The position numbers and the translations under genes were made by a program. The notes beneath the pieces are model-generated. The model was given only the letters and a program-made list of their open reading frames with translations. It was not told the origin of the DNA and ran no database searches. Shown piece after piece: positions 35,011 to 43,377 of a stretch of DNA of 64,000 bases. The stretch's first letter is position 1. Each line of letters starts with the position of its first letter. The DNA comes from Desulforapulum sp034007745 (lineage in GTDB: Bacteria; Desulfobacterota; Desulfobacteria; Desulfobacterales; Desulfobacteraceae), in contig JAVEQI010000004.1 of NCBI GenBank assembly GCA_034007745.1, positions 62,001 through 126,000 on the forward strand, in the 5' to 3' direction.

Positions 35011-35996
35011 GGGTTTTTCACCATTTTCACCCCTTCCACACTTATATGGGCAGCCTCTTCAACACGCATGGAAACGTGGTAGCCCTTGACGATCAGCTCA
35101 ATGGGATCCTTGAGGGGTGCATATTTTTCAACATACACCGTTGCCCCCCGGTTTATACCCATCTCAAGGATTCTTCTTCTAAGCCTTGTCTCCCCTGAGA
35201 CCCTTGTGACAACCCCCTGCTGGCCCTGACGCATCTGGCTGAGTAAGATTGTGTCGGCAAAGGCCGGATGGGCTCCTGGATGACCAACCACCTCCCCGGG
35301 GGAAAGGGGAGGATAACGATGGGCACTGCGCTCGACCATCACCTTTTGTGCCAGACCCTGACCAATTACAAAACGACTTTCCCCATGGGCAACGACCATC
35401 TGCCCTCCGTGCTGGGTAGAAACCACCTCAATGGTATCTCCAATCCTGAGCCCCATGGAGGTCAGACGCATCTGAACGTTCTTGCCCCCTTCAAACTCCT
35501 TGATCACAAGGAACTCACCCGGCTTGGTCCGGGAGAGCGACACAGGAAGAGTGGATTTTTCCAAACAGTCGGCACATATACCGTAGATCTCCATCTTGTG
35601 CTGGAGCATGTGAAACCCATAGGCTGCCGCAAGATTTACCTGCTGGCGCTCAAGAGCCTCGTCTCTGAATTCGAGGATTGCCCCGCACTTGATACAGACC
35701 ATGTGATCGTGGTGAAGGCCTAAATGACGATGTTCATACCGGGGCGGACCATCGTCGATTTTAAGTTTCTGGGCAAATCCGAACCGACACAGAAGCTCCA
35801 TGGTTTCGGCAATAAACCCCGGTCCCAGAAAAACCCCTTCTTCTTCAAGAGTTGCCTGAATTTCACGGCAGGTTTCATGATTTTCACTCTTGAGAAACGA
35901 CTCCAGAATCTGAAACCGTTTATCCAGCTCATCCACCCCTTCCTGGGCCAGGAGCTTTAGAAATTGTTTTTTCTCTTGTTCATGTCTCTCATTCAT
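35007..35996 (-). CDS. Fur repressor fused to two FeoA domains
   Basis: A 329-residue fusion read from MNERHEQEKK (35996), 12 bases after a GGGA. Residues about 1-145 form a Fur-family winged helix plus dimer domain with HHDHMVCIKCG and YGICADCLE, giving the structural zinc cysteines and histidine ligands. Two FeoA/SH3-like domains follow, at about 148-225 (RLTSMGLRIGDTIEVV) and 243-320 (RILEMGINRGATVYVE). Fur senses Fe(II) and FeoA normally assists FeoB. The gene is translationally coupled to feoB. No stop interrupts the frame. Its upstream region is disturbed by the assembly gap. Confidence 0.9.
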   Translation of the reverse strand: MNERHEQEKKQFLKLLAQEGVDELDKRFQILESFLKSENHETCREIQATLEEEGVFLGPGFIAETMELLCRFGFAQKLKIDDGPPRYEHRHLGLHHDHMVCIKCGAILEFRDEALERQQVNLAAAYGFHMLQHKMEIYGICADCLEKSTLPVSLSRTKPGEFLVIKEFEGGKNVQMRLTSMGLRIGDTIEVVSTQHGGQMVVAHGESRFVIGQGLAQKVMVERSAHRYPPLSPGEVVGHPGAHPAFADTILLSQMRQGQQGVVTRVSGETRLRRRILEMGINRGATVYVEKYAPLKDPIELIVKGYHVSMRVEEAAHISVEGVKMVKNP

Positions 35997-36106
35997 AATA
36001 ATATTCCCATTTTTATATGACAGCATAAATTATTACACGCACCAACATATGTCAACCTGAACCTAGCAGTAGCAGCACTTCTAATTATGGATATCAAAGT
36101 GGGGGG
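35980..36106. repeat. First copy of a 127-base duplication flanking the N-gap
   Basis: These 127 bases, covering the start of the Fur-FeoA gene and its upstream region, recur identically at 36207-36333 on the other side of the N run. Both copies end in a G run (6 and 7 G). This is the pattern expected when two contigs overlap but were not merged. Confidence 0.85.
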
Positions 36107-36206
36107 NNNNNNNNNNNNNNNNNNNNNNNNNNNNNNNNNNNNNNNNNNNNNNNNNNNNNNNNNNNNNNNNNNNNNNNNNNNNNNNNNNNNNNNNNNNNNN
36201 NNNNNN
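36107..36206. other. Assembly gap of 100 N
   Basis: A block of exactly 100 N, the usual placeholder for a gap of unknown size. The flanks are the same 127 bases, so the true gap may be zero or negative. Confidence 0.98.
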
Positions 36207-36333
36207 TCATGTCTCTCATTCATAATAATATTCCCATTTTTATATGACAGCATAAATTATTACACGCACCAACATATGTCAACCTGAACCTAGCAGTAGC
36301 AGCACTTCTAATTATGGATATCAAAGTGGGGGG
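36207..36333. repeat. Second copy of the 127-base duplication after the N-gap
   Basis: Identical to 35980-36106. It would encode only the first few codons of the Fur-FeoA gene and then runs into N, so it is not a second gene. With the first copy it suggests collapse of the gap to a single 127-base sequence. Confidence 0.85.
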
Positions 36334-36360
36334 GCGACAGTCAGTATCTCCTTGCTGAAC
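36328..36360. repeat. Solitary left end of the long-hairpin element
   Basis: A G run followed by CGACAGTCAGTATCTCCTTG and CTGAAC matches the left terminal repeat of the hairpin elements at 31318 and 47023. No right end or hairpin core follows. The G-rich edge coincides with the assembly break, so the missing part could be lost to assembly. Confidence 0.6.
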
Positions 36361-36374
36361 GGAACCACCAGGAG

Positions 36375-36416
36375 CTGACTACTGCCAACTGACGACTACC
36401 CAATGCCTACTGACAA
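36375..36416. repeat. 7-bp repeat array flanked by 13-bp direct repeats
   Basis: Six degenerate heptads (CTGACTA, CTGCCAA and relatives) lie between two copies of GAACCACCAGGAG at 36362-36374 and 36420-36432. Unlike the other arrays it is not at a gene's stop codon. It sits in the divergent region before dus, and the second direct repeat supplies the AGGAG ribosome-binding site of dus. Confidence 0.7.
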
Positions 36417-36440
36417 ACAGAACCACCAGGAGTACTATTA

Positions 36441-37445
36441 ATGAGAATTACCCAGGGTATAACCATCGGAAAAAAGAGAATCGAAAACAGGCTGTTTCTG
36501 GCACCCATGGCGGGCCTTGGCCATGCGGCCTTTCGTGAGGTCGTATCGGAATTTGGCGGATACGGGCTGCTGTTCACAGGCATGTGCAGCGCCAAGGCCC
36601 TTCCCCACGAGAACCCGGCAGTCTCACCGGTGTTTAAATGGCGTAAATCTGAACTTGCCACCCTTGTCTGCCAGATTTTCGGCCCAGACCCCCTGTCCAT
36701 GGCCCTGGCAGCCCAGAGAATCGAACGGGAGGGTTTCTTCGGAGTTGACCTTAACTTTGGATGCTCGGTGGCAGCCATCTGCAAGCGTGGGTGCGGGGCA
36801 GCACTTTTGCGGGATCCCGATCTTGCCGTTGAGATCCTTGCCAGGGTGAGGGGTTCTGTCACCATTCCTGTTTTTGTAAAATTCCGAACGGGCTGGACAA
36901 GTGACCCCGCTCCTGCTGTTGAACTTGCAAAACGATTTGAAGACAAGGGGGCCGACGCCCTGGTATTCCACCCAAGGGTCGCTCCGGACCGACGATCGAG
37001 ACCCCCCAGATGGGAGCAGATCGCCCTCTTAAGCGAGGCCGTGTCCATACCGGTTTTCGGCAACGGCAATGTATTTGACATGAACGACCTTACAAACATG
37101 GTCGAACAGACCGGTTGTGACGGCGTTTCCATCGGTCGAATAGCCGTGTCAAGACCCTGGATTTTTGCCGAGTGGACCCGGGGGTTCACCCCGACCATCT
37201 CCACCTACCACCGGACAGCTTTGAGATTGACTGAGCTTCTCCTGAAACACCATAAAGAAAAATTTGCCGTAAAACTCTACAAAAAATTCATCCCCTATTT
37301 TTCGGCAAACTTCCGTTTCGGGCACAGCATCTGCAAAGAACTTCTCAAGGCCGACACCATGGAAGAGTTAAGGGAGAACATTGACGGGGTTTTTGACCGA
37401 AACCCCGAAATCGTTGCCCGGCCCAACATCAATCTTTTTTTATAG
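36441..37445 (+). CDS. dus: tRNA-dihydrouridine synthase
   Basis: A 334-residue flavoprotein that reduces uridines in the tRNA D-loop. The TIM-barrel start NRLFLAPMAGLGHAAFREV, the VDLNFGCSVAAICKRGCGAAL segment with the catalytic Cys, and VFGNGNVFDMNDL plus GVSIGRIAVSRPWIF (FMN phosphate binding) are all in order. AGGAG precedes the ATG at ideal distance. Subclass (DusA, B or C) is not resolved; the GCSVAAICKRG loop differs from the usual GCPxxKVxxxG. The 3' end overlaps the convergent amidohydrolase by 6 bases. Confidence 0.9.
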   Translation: MRITQGITIGKKRIENRLFLAPMAGLGHAAFREVVSEFGGYGLLFTGMCSAKALPHENPAVSPVFKWRKSELATLVCQIFGPDPLSMALAAQRIEREGFFGVDLNFGCSVAAICKRGCGAALLRDPDLAVEILARVRGSVTIPVFVKFRTGWTSDPAPAVELAKRFEDKGADALVFHPRVAPDRRSRPPRWEQIALLSEAVSIPVFGNGNVFDMNDLTNMVEQTGCDGVSIGRIAVSRPWIFAEWTRGFTPTISTYHRTALRLTELLLKHHKEKFAVKLYKKFIPYFSANFRFGHSICKELLKADTMEELRENIDGVFDRNPEIVARPNINLFL

Positions 37446-38282
37446 GTTAAAAAGCCTTGCGGCATTTCCGCCAAGGACCCGCTGTTTGTCAACATCCAAA
37501 AGACCTGAATTATCAAGATCCCTGAAGTAGCGAGCAGGTTTCAACAGGGGATAATCGCTGCCAAAGAGCACCCGGTCAATTACACCTGCGGCAAGGGCCA
37601 CCCGGTACACGGACGCGTCGTAGAGAAACGGGGATGCAGCCGTATCAAACCAGATATTTTCAAGTGTCTTTTTTGTCTCTTTTTTCATGAGATTGTAAAA
37701 TAAAATACCGCCCCCCCAGTGGGCAAGGATAATGTTATTCTCAGGGAATTTCACGGCAAGGGCGTAGATCTGCTCCAGAGTAACGGGGGTCTTTCCAGGA
37801 TACTTGTGACCAACGGGCTCGTTGGTATGAATCATTACCGGAAGATTGCCCCTTTCCATGCAGATCTCCATGATTGGCCCAAGGCGGTCAAGGGCTGCCT
37901 CGTCAATACCGGTAAGGTAGAAGGCAAGCTCACCCACCCCGGAAAGCCCCGCATCAAGGCAGCGCTCTGTCTCTACTGCGGCATCCCCATAGTAGAGATC
38001 AAAGCAGGCAAATCCCCTGAGTCTGTCAGGATACTTTAGTATCGCTTCTATGATATAGTCGTTGTTTCTACGCACAAGGTCCCGACTCTTCCAGGGGAAT
38101 CCAAACACCACGGAAACATCAACCTCCTGTTCATCCATGGTTGCGATCAAGGCTTCGGCACCAACCAGCCTGGATTTTGGAGATTCATACAAAAGCTTGA
38201 AGGCAGACTCCCTTGTGCAGCAATCTTCACGCCCGGAACAGATATCCTCCGGAAAAATATGGGTATGACAATCAATGATCAT
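37440..38282 (-). CDS. Amidohydrolase-family (ACMSD-like) metal hydrolase
   Basis: A 280-residue TIM-barrel hydrolase of the amidohydrolase_2 family. The N-terminal MIIDCHTHIFPEDIC gives the first HxH metal site, LPVMIHTNEPVGHKYPG the middle His, IILAHWGGG the next, and VLFGSDYPL the final Asp. The start at 38282 follows AAGG with good spacing; the frame extends 22 residues upstream. The substrate is unknown. Family members decarboxylate or hydrolyse diverse small acids, and the gene stands alone between opposing genes. Confidence 0.85.
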   Translation of the reverse strand: MIIDCHTHIFPEDICSGREDCCTRESAFKLLYESPKSRLVGAEALIATMDEQEVDVSVVFGFPWKSRDLVRRNNDYIIEAILKYPDRLRGFACFDLYYGDAAVETERCLDAGLSGVGELAFYLTGIDEAALDRLGPIMEICMERGNLPVMIHTNEPVGHKYPGKTPVTLEQIYALAVKFPENNIILAHWGGGILFYNLMKKETKKTLENIWFDTAASPFLYDASVYRVALAAGVIDRVLFGSDYPLLKPARYFRDLDNSGLLDVDKQRVLGGNAARLFNL

Positions 38283-38397
38283 ATAAACACCTTCCCTTGC
38301 TCCGGCCATGCCGGATTTAGAAATGCTCCTTGATAAAACTACTATCATTACATATAATACACGTTTTATACAAACAAGGAATTATTGAAAGCTAAAG

Positions 38398-39063
38398 ATG
38401 AAATACTATCCGGTGGGATTAAATATTCAGGATCGAAACTGCCTCATCGTGGGCGGAGGCAAAGTCGGAGCGAGAAAGGCTGGGACCCTTGCCCGATACG
38501 GGGCCAGAGTAAAGGTGGTAAGCCCCTGCTTTGACAGAACGCTGTGGGGCAATCTGAAAGGCAAAGTCGAACTTGTCTTCAGGGAATACCAGGATGAGGA
38601 CCTCAGGGGAATGTTTCTTGTGATCGGTGCCACAGACAACCGTCAACTCAACCGGACCATCGGTGAACAGGCCAAGCGGGCAAATATTTTGTTCAACGGG
38701 GCGGACCTACCCGAACTGAGCGATTTTATCCTGCCGGCCCTTGTTGAAAGGGGGGACTTGACCATAGCAGTGTCCACCTCAGGGAACAGCCCGGCCTTTG
38801 CAAAAAAGATCAAACATGAGCTTGAGGGCAGTTTCGGCCCGGAATATGAACGATTTCTATTGCTCATGGGTAGAATCAGGAAGGCTCTCCTTGCCCGGGA
38901 CCATGATCCTGACACACACAGAAAGATATTTAAACGGCTGATCGACGGTAGACTGTTCGATCTCATGGGAGAAAACGATCAGGAGGAAATAAAACGCCTG
39001 CTCGTTACTATCCTTGGCAAACGAAACATGATTGAAACCCTTTTCCAGGAAACGGACAAATGA
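38398..39063 (+). CDS. Precorrin-2 dehydrogenase / siroheme synthase N-terminal domain
   Basis: A 221-residue protein equivalent to the CysG N-terminal half or Met8p. The Rossmann motif LIVGGGKVGARKAGTLARYGA binds NAD, and NGADLPELSDFILPALVERGDLTIAVSTSGNSPAFAKKI is the family core. It oxidises precorrin-2 to sirohydrochlorin and may insert iron, feeding siroheme for sulfite reductase and the alternative heme route of sulfate reducers. It is first of a siroheme/CcsA-like/hemA run with an ATGA overlap to the next gene. Confidence 0.9.
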   Translation: MKYYPVGLNIQDRNCLIVGGGKVGARKAGTLARYGARVKVVSPCFDRTLWGNLKGKVELVFREYQDEDLRGMFLVIGATDNRQLNRTIGEQAKRANILFNGADLPELSDFILPALVERGDLTIAVSTSGNSPAFAKKIKHELEGSFGPEYERFLLLMGRIRKALLARDHDPDTHRKIFKRLIDGRLFDLMGENDQEEIKRLLVTILGKRNMIETLFQETDK

Positions 39064-39896
39064 CACCTGCCAGCCTCCAGAACCTTTTGCTCTCCATTGC
39101 AGCATTCATCTATCTGTTGAGTGTGACCGGCTACTTTCTCTACCTCTTTGCCCAGAAAGAGAGATTCCAGCACACGGCCTTCGGGCTGACCTGCGCAGGT
39201 GCTTTTTTTCATCTCCTGTCGACCGGAGTTGAAACCTTTATCATGGGCGCCCTGCCGGTTCACAACTTTCACCAGAACCTGTCCATTGCAGCCCTGGCCC
39301 TGGCCCTGGCCTTTATAATTCTGAGATTTAAATTACACCTCAAGATCCTCGGCATCTTCACAACCCCCCTGATTCTGATCATGACGATTGCGGCCCTGGC
39401 AAGCCCCGATGTTCAGCCTTCCCCTGACTCTATCCTCAGGGGATTCTGGCTGACCTCCCACATAATTATGATATTTGCCGGTGAGGCCGCCCTTGCCCTT
39501 GCCTGCGGTGCGGCCATTCTCTACCTTGTCCAGGAAAGGGCTATCAAACAGAAACGGCGGGGGTTTTTCTATAAACGGCTCCCATCCCTGCACCTTCTCG
39601 ATTCCACCAGCTACTCGTGCCTGATTACGGGCTTTACCATGCTTACCATGGGGCTGATCATGGGAATAGTCTATGCCAAGTCGGTGTGGGGACGATTCTG
39701 GGCATGGGACCCAAAGGAAATCTGGTCTGCCGTGGCCTGGCTTGTGTACGCAGCCATTCTCCACGGACGACTGACATCCGGGTGGCAGGGGAGACGATCG
39801 GCCATCATGACAATTGTGGGATTTGCCGTTCTTGTCTTTACCTTCTTTGGTGTAAATATTCTTATAGGCGGGCACCACCAGATTTTTACTAAATAA
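39060..39896 (+). CDS. CcsA/HemX-like cytochrome c assembly membrane protein
   Basis: A 278-residue polytopic membrane protein with about eight helices and the tryptophan-rich heme-handling motif GRFWAWDPKEIWSAVAWLVY (WWD-type domain). Conserved histidines flank it (LLDSTSYS region, HGRL). Standing between the siroheme gene and hemA, it matches the HemX/CcsA-like protein that in many bacteria affects glutamyl-tRNA reductase levels or heme delivery. The true role here, cytochrome assembly or HemA control, cannot be told from sequence. Confidence 0.88.
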   Translation: MTPASLQNLLLSIAAFIYLLSVTGYFLYLFAQKERFQHTAFGLTCAGAFFHLLSTGVETFIMGALPVHNFHQNLSIAALALALAFIILRFKLHLKILGIFTTPLILIMTIAALASPDVQPSPDSILRGFWLTSHIIMIFAGEAALALACGAAILYLVQERAIKQKRRGFFYKRLPSLHLLDSTSYSCLITGFTMLTMGLIMGIVYAKSVWGRFWAWDPKEIWSAVAWLVYAAILHGRLTSGWQGRRSAIMTIVGFAVLVFTFFGVNILIGGHHQIFTK

Positions 39897-39997
39897 CCGG
39901 CACGGCCCAGGTGCGGTATGACTTGCGGCTCCAAAGAACAACGAAACTCCACCTCTAATAACGCTCAGGTGGAAATTTTCCAGATATTAGGAACACA

Positions 39998-41284
39998 ATG
40001 CCAGAAATCATTCTCATTGGACTGAACCACAAAACTGCACCGGTCTCCCTCAGGGAATGCCTGTCGTTTACCCTTGAACAAACCCCGAACGCCCTTGAAA
40101 CTCTCCTGGCAACGGTTCCGGTCAAAGAGGCTCTGATTTATTCAACCTGCAACCGCATGGAAATCCTCTTTGTGCCAAGCAATGACACAGCCATAGATCT
40201 GGTCATAGGGTTTCTGTCCGATTACAAGGCCCTGCCTGTCCAGGAATTTGAACCATCCCTTTACATCTACAAAAACGATGATGCAATAAAACATCTTTTC
40301 AGGGTGGGCGCCAGCCTTGACTCCATGATCGTGGGAGAACCCCAGATCCTGGGCCAGATTAAAAAAGCCTATAAAAAAGCCATTGCCCATAAGGCCTCGG
40401 GAACCATACTCAACCGACTCATGCACAAGGCATTCAGCATAGCGAAAAAGGTCAGAAAAGAGACTGGAATAGGAGATAATGCCGTTTCCATAAGCTACGC
40501 TGCGGTGGAACTTGCCAACAAGATCTTCAGCGATCTCAACCAGAGAAGCGTGATGCTCATGGGCGCAGGAGAGATGGCCGAGCTTGCGGTCGAACACCTT
40601 ATTTCCAACGGAGTTAAAAAAATTATTGTTGCGAACCGAACCTTTACCAACGCAGTCAGTCTTGCCCAGAGGTTCGATGGCCAGGCCGTTAAGTTTGAAG
40701 AGCTGGAAACCTTTCTGCATGATGTTGATATCCTCATAAGTTCCACCGGGGCAGCCGGGTATGTACTGACAAAAGCCCAGGTAAAAAGAGCCATGGCCCA
40801 GAGAAAAAACAGGCCCCTCTTCTGCATCGACATTGCCGTCCCAAGGGATCTTGATCCCGGCATCAACCAGGTCAACAACGCCTATCTCTACGACATTGAC
40901 GACCTTCAGAACCTTGTAAATGACAACCTGGAAGAAAGATTGCGGGAGGCAATCAAGGGTGAAAGGCTGGTGGAAGAGGCCGTGGTCAAGTTTCGCTGGT
41001 GGCTCGAAAGCCTTGCCGTTGTTCCTACCATCAAGGATCTCAAGAAAAAACTTGAATCCATTGCCGATGCAGAAACTGAAAAGAGCCTTACAAGACTTGG
41101 AGACCTCTCTCCTGAAGAGATCGATGCCGTAAGACGGCTGACAAGATCGGTCGCCAGAAAAATCATGCACGACCCAATCCTCTTTTTAAAGAACACGGGG
41201 AGCCACAGAAACGATACCCATTACCTCAGTGTGGCCAGACATCTGTTCAACCTAGATCCCGAATTTGAGGAGAACGACAGATGA
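39998..41284 (+). CDS. hemA: Glutamyl-tRNA reductase
   Basis: A 428-residue NADPH enzyme that starts C5 tetrapyrrole synthesis by reducing glutamyl-tRNA. It has the N-terminal LIGLNHKTAPVSLRE, the catalytic Cys in EALIYSTCNRMEIL, VGEPQILGQIKKAY, and the Rossmann segment MLMGAGEMAELAVEHL. A C-terminal dimerisation helix is present. AGGA lies just before the ATG. It makes the precursor for siroheme and heme made by the neighbours. Confidence 0.96.
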   Translation: MPEIILIGLNHKTAPVSLRECLSFTLEQTPNALETLLATVPVKEALIYSTCNRMEILFVPSNDTAIDLVIGFLSDYKALPVQEFEPSLYIYKNDDAIKHLFRVGASLDSMIVGEPQILGQIKKAYKKAIAHKASGTILNRLMHKAFSIAKKVRKETGIGDNAVSISYAAVELANKIFSDLNQRSVMLMGAGEMAELAVEHLISNGVKKIIVANRTFTNAVSLAQRFDGQAVKFEELETFLHDVDILISSTGAAGYVLTKAQVKRAMAQRKNRPLFCIDIAVPRDLDPGINQVNNAYLYDIDDLQNLVNDNLEERLREAIKGERLVEEAVVKFRWWLESLAVVPTIKDLKKKLESIADAETEKSLTRLGDLSPEEIDAVRRLTRSVARKIMHDPILFLKNTGSHRNDTHYLSVARHLFNLDPEFEENDR

Positions 41285-41303
41285 TCCATATGGATTTTTA
41301 TAC

Positions 41304-41332
41304 TTTACATGCATGATCTCTCAGCGTATAAT
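41304..41332 (+). promoter_or_regulatory. Strong sigma70-type promoter before the dksA-like gene
   Basis: TTTACA (41304-41309) and a perfect TATAAT (41327-41332) with a 17-base spacer, about 110 bases before the dksA-like ATG. It is the best promoter match in the window and probably drives the dksA-like / PHP-RNase III / radical SAM operon. Confidence 0.65.
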
Positions 41333-41440
41333 CACCAATTTGAAAAGTTACCTCTAAAAGATTACCATAATTTTTGAACAGATTTAATTTAGCTTGTGTC
41401 TAATTTTGATCAACGGCAACACTCCAAAAAGGACAAAAGA

Positions 41441-41803
41441 ATGAAAGAAGACGACCTGAATTTTTTTAAAAATCTTTTGGCTGAACGACTCAACGACCTG
41501 ATCTCCCATGCCGACGACACGGTCACCGGCATGACCGTTCCCAAGGAAAACTTTGCCGACCCCACAGACAGGGCTTCCCATGAGGCCAACCGCAACTTCG
41601 AACTCAGAATCAGGGACAGGGAACACAAACTGATCAAAAAAGTAAGAAAAGCATTAAAACGAATCGAAGACGGAACCTTTGGCCTTTGTGAAACCTGCAA
41701 TGAGGAGATATCCATTGCAAGGCTCAAGGCAAGACCCGTCACGACCCAGTGCATAGATTGTAAAACAAGGGAAGAAGTCCTTGAAAAAGCCCTTGGTATA
41801 TAG
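41441..41803 (+). CDS. DksA/TraR-family zinc-finger protein
   Basis: A 120-residue protein with an N-terminal coiled coil, an RASHEANRNFELRIRDREHKL segment and a four-cysteine zinc finger (GLCETCNEEISIARLKA, then CIDCKT). Full DksA proteins bind the RNA polymerase secondary channel with ppGpp and tune rRNA promoters. The acidic coiled-coil tip is not the classic DxxDxA, so function could differ. The start at 41441 follows AAGGA; an upstream GTG in the same frame is less likely. It precedes the PHP-RNase III gene by 14 bases. Confidence 0.88.
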   Translation: MKEDDLNFFKNLLAERLNDLISHADDTVTGMTVPKENFADPTDRASHEANRNFELRIRDREHKLIKKVRKALKRIEDGTFGLCETCNEEISIARLKARPVTTQCIDCKTREEVLEKALGI

Positions 41804-41817
41804 TTAGGAAACCTTAA

Positions 41818-43377
41818 GTGATAGATCTTCACATTCATTCCACCGCATCCGACGGCACCCTGTCTCCCATGGAGATAGTTAAAACAGCAGTAGATTCAGC
41901 CATCAACGCCATTGCCATAACAGACCACGACACCATCGACGGCGTGCGTGAGCTCATTGAATCTGGAATCCCCCCCTGCCTTGAACTCGTAACCGGCCTT
42001 GAGATAAGCGCCACACCACCGCCGGGATTTGAAATCAACGACAGCCTTCACATCCTTGGGTATGGCATAAGCATCTACGACCAGAATCTCAATCAGACAC
42101 TTGAACGGCTCAAACAGGTAAGGGCAGACAGAAACCCTGAAATAATCCGGCGACTGAACCGCCTCGGTTTTAAAATCACCCTTGAAGAGGTGGAGGAGAT
42201 ATGCGGTCCTGGCCAGACAGGTCGTCCCCACATTGCCAGGGCCATGGTCAACAGGGGATTTGTCGAATCCTTTGACCAGGCCTTTGACCTGTTCCTTGGC
42301 ACGGGTAAACCCGCTTATGTAGACAAGGAAAGGTTGACGAGTCAGGAGGCCATCACCCTTATTCTTGAGGCAGGAGGTGTTCCTGTACTTGCCCACCCTG
42401 GCCTGATTGAACTTGGTGCAAACAGCTCGATCAAGCCCCTTGTCACAGCATTGATGGATATGGGACTCCTCGGCATTGAGGTTTACCATACAGACCATTC
42501 TGAGGAGCAGACAGACTATTTCGCCACACTTGCCTTCCAAAAGGGACTTATTATAACCGGAGGGTCTGACTTCCACGGCGACTTGAAGCAGGGCACCGTT
42601 ATGGGCCGGGGAGAGGGAGATCTATACGTTGACGACGAACTTTATCGAATTCTTGTCAGAAAGATCGAGGCGCTGCAGGATGCCAACCTGAGACTTGAAA
42701 TACTCGAAAACAACCTGGGACACAGCTTCTCCAACCGAGAGCTTCTGGAAAACGCCCTTCGTCACAGTTCCTATGTGAACGAACTCCAGATAAATCCGGT
42801 TCCCGATAACCAGCGGCTTGAATTCCTGGGCGATGCCGTCCTGGGCCTGACCATCGGACACCTGCTCATGGAAGAATCCCCTGAAATGAACGAGGGAAAC
42901 CTTTCAAAGGCAAGGGCCAGTCTGGTAAGCGAACCCGGCCTTGCATCCATGGCCCGCCATATCGATCTTGGCCGTTTTATCCGCCTTGGAAAAGGAGAGA
43001 GACTCTCCAGGGGTTCTGAAAAAAATTCTATCCTTGCCGATACCTTTGAGGCTGTAATTGCGGCTGTCTATCTTGATTGCGGGTTCGATAAAACCTATAC
43101 CCTTATAAAAGGGCAATTCATCTCCCAGATCAAAATGGTCAACACAACACCGGAAACCGAAGACTTTAAAAGCAGGCTCCAGGAATTTGTCCAGGAAAGG
43201 GGAAACCCATCCCCCTGCTACGCCATCCACGGTCAATTTGGACCGGATCACGACAAAACCTTTTCCATTTGCGTAAAGGCAGGTAAGATCGAGTCCATGG
43301 GATCCGGAAAGAGTAAAAAAGCGGCCGAGCAGAATGCAGCGCACAATGCCCTGCTAATCCTTAAAGAATCTAAATAA
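41818..43377 (+). CDS. rnc: Fusion of RNase AM-like PHP domain and RNase III
   Basis: A 519-residue protein with a GTG start after AGGA. Residues 1-280 form a PHP-domain phosphoesterase/5'-exonuclease like YciV/RNase AM: DLHIHSTASDGTL, AITDHDTIDG, VLAHPG and TGGSDFHGD supply the metal ligands. Residues about 291-440 are an RNase III catalytic domain with NQRLEFLGDAVLG (Glu335, Asp339) and ADTFEAVIAAVYLD (Asp408, Glu411). A dsRNA-binding domain follows to the end. The frame is continuous through the linker (DDELYRILVRKIEALQDANL). Both halves carry intact active sites. Enzymes of both families mature rRNA. Confidence 0.93.
   Translation: MIDLHIHSTASDGTLSPMEIVKTAVDSAINAIAITDHDTIDGVRELIESGIPPCLELVTGLEISATPPPGFEINDSLHILGYGISIYDQNLNQTLERLKQVRADRNPEIIRRLNRLGFKITLEEVEEICGPGQTGRPHIARAMVNRGFVESFDQAFDLFLGTGKPAYVDKERLTSQEAITLILEAGGVPVLAHPGLIELGANSSIKPLVTALMDMGLLGIEVYHTDHSEEQTDYFATLAFQKGLIITGGSDFHGDLKQGTVMGRGEGDLYVDDELYRILVRKIEALQDANLRLEILENNLGHSFSNRELLENALRHSSYVNELQINPVPDNQRLEFLGDAVLGLTIGHLLMEESPEMNEGNLSKARASLVSEPGLASMARHIDLGRFIRLGKGERLSRGSEKNSILADTFEAVIAAVYLDCGFDKTYTLIKGQFISQIKMVNTTPETEDFKSRLQEFVQERGNPSPCYAIHGQFGPDHDKTFSICVKAGKIESMGSGKSKKAAEQNAAHNALLILKESK

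Noticed and set aside
35993..36253. An apparent minus-strand open frame running through the N block
   Set aside because: It exists only because N codons are read as unknown; both ends are copies of the same Fur-FeoA start sequence.
37440..37445. Convergent overlap of dus and the amidohydrolase as a frameshift sign
   Set aside because: Both proteins end with family-like C-termini; a 6-base tail overlap of opposing genes is normal.
40142..41170. Long antisense open frame opposite hemA (over 340 codons)
   Set aside because: It is a codon-bias shadow of hemA, with no ribosome-binding site or recognisable domain.
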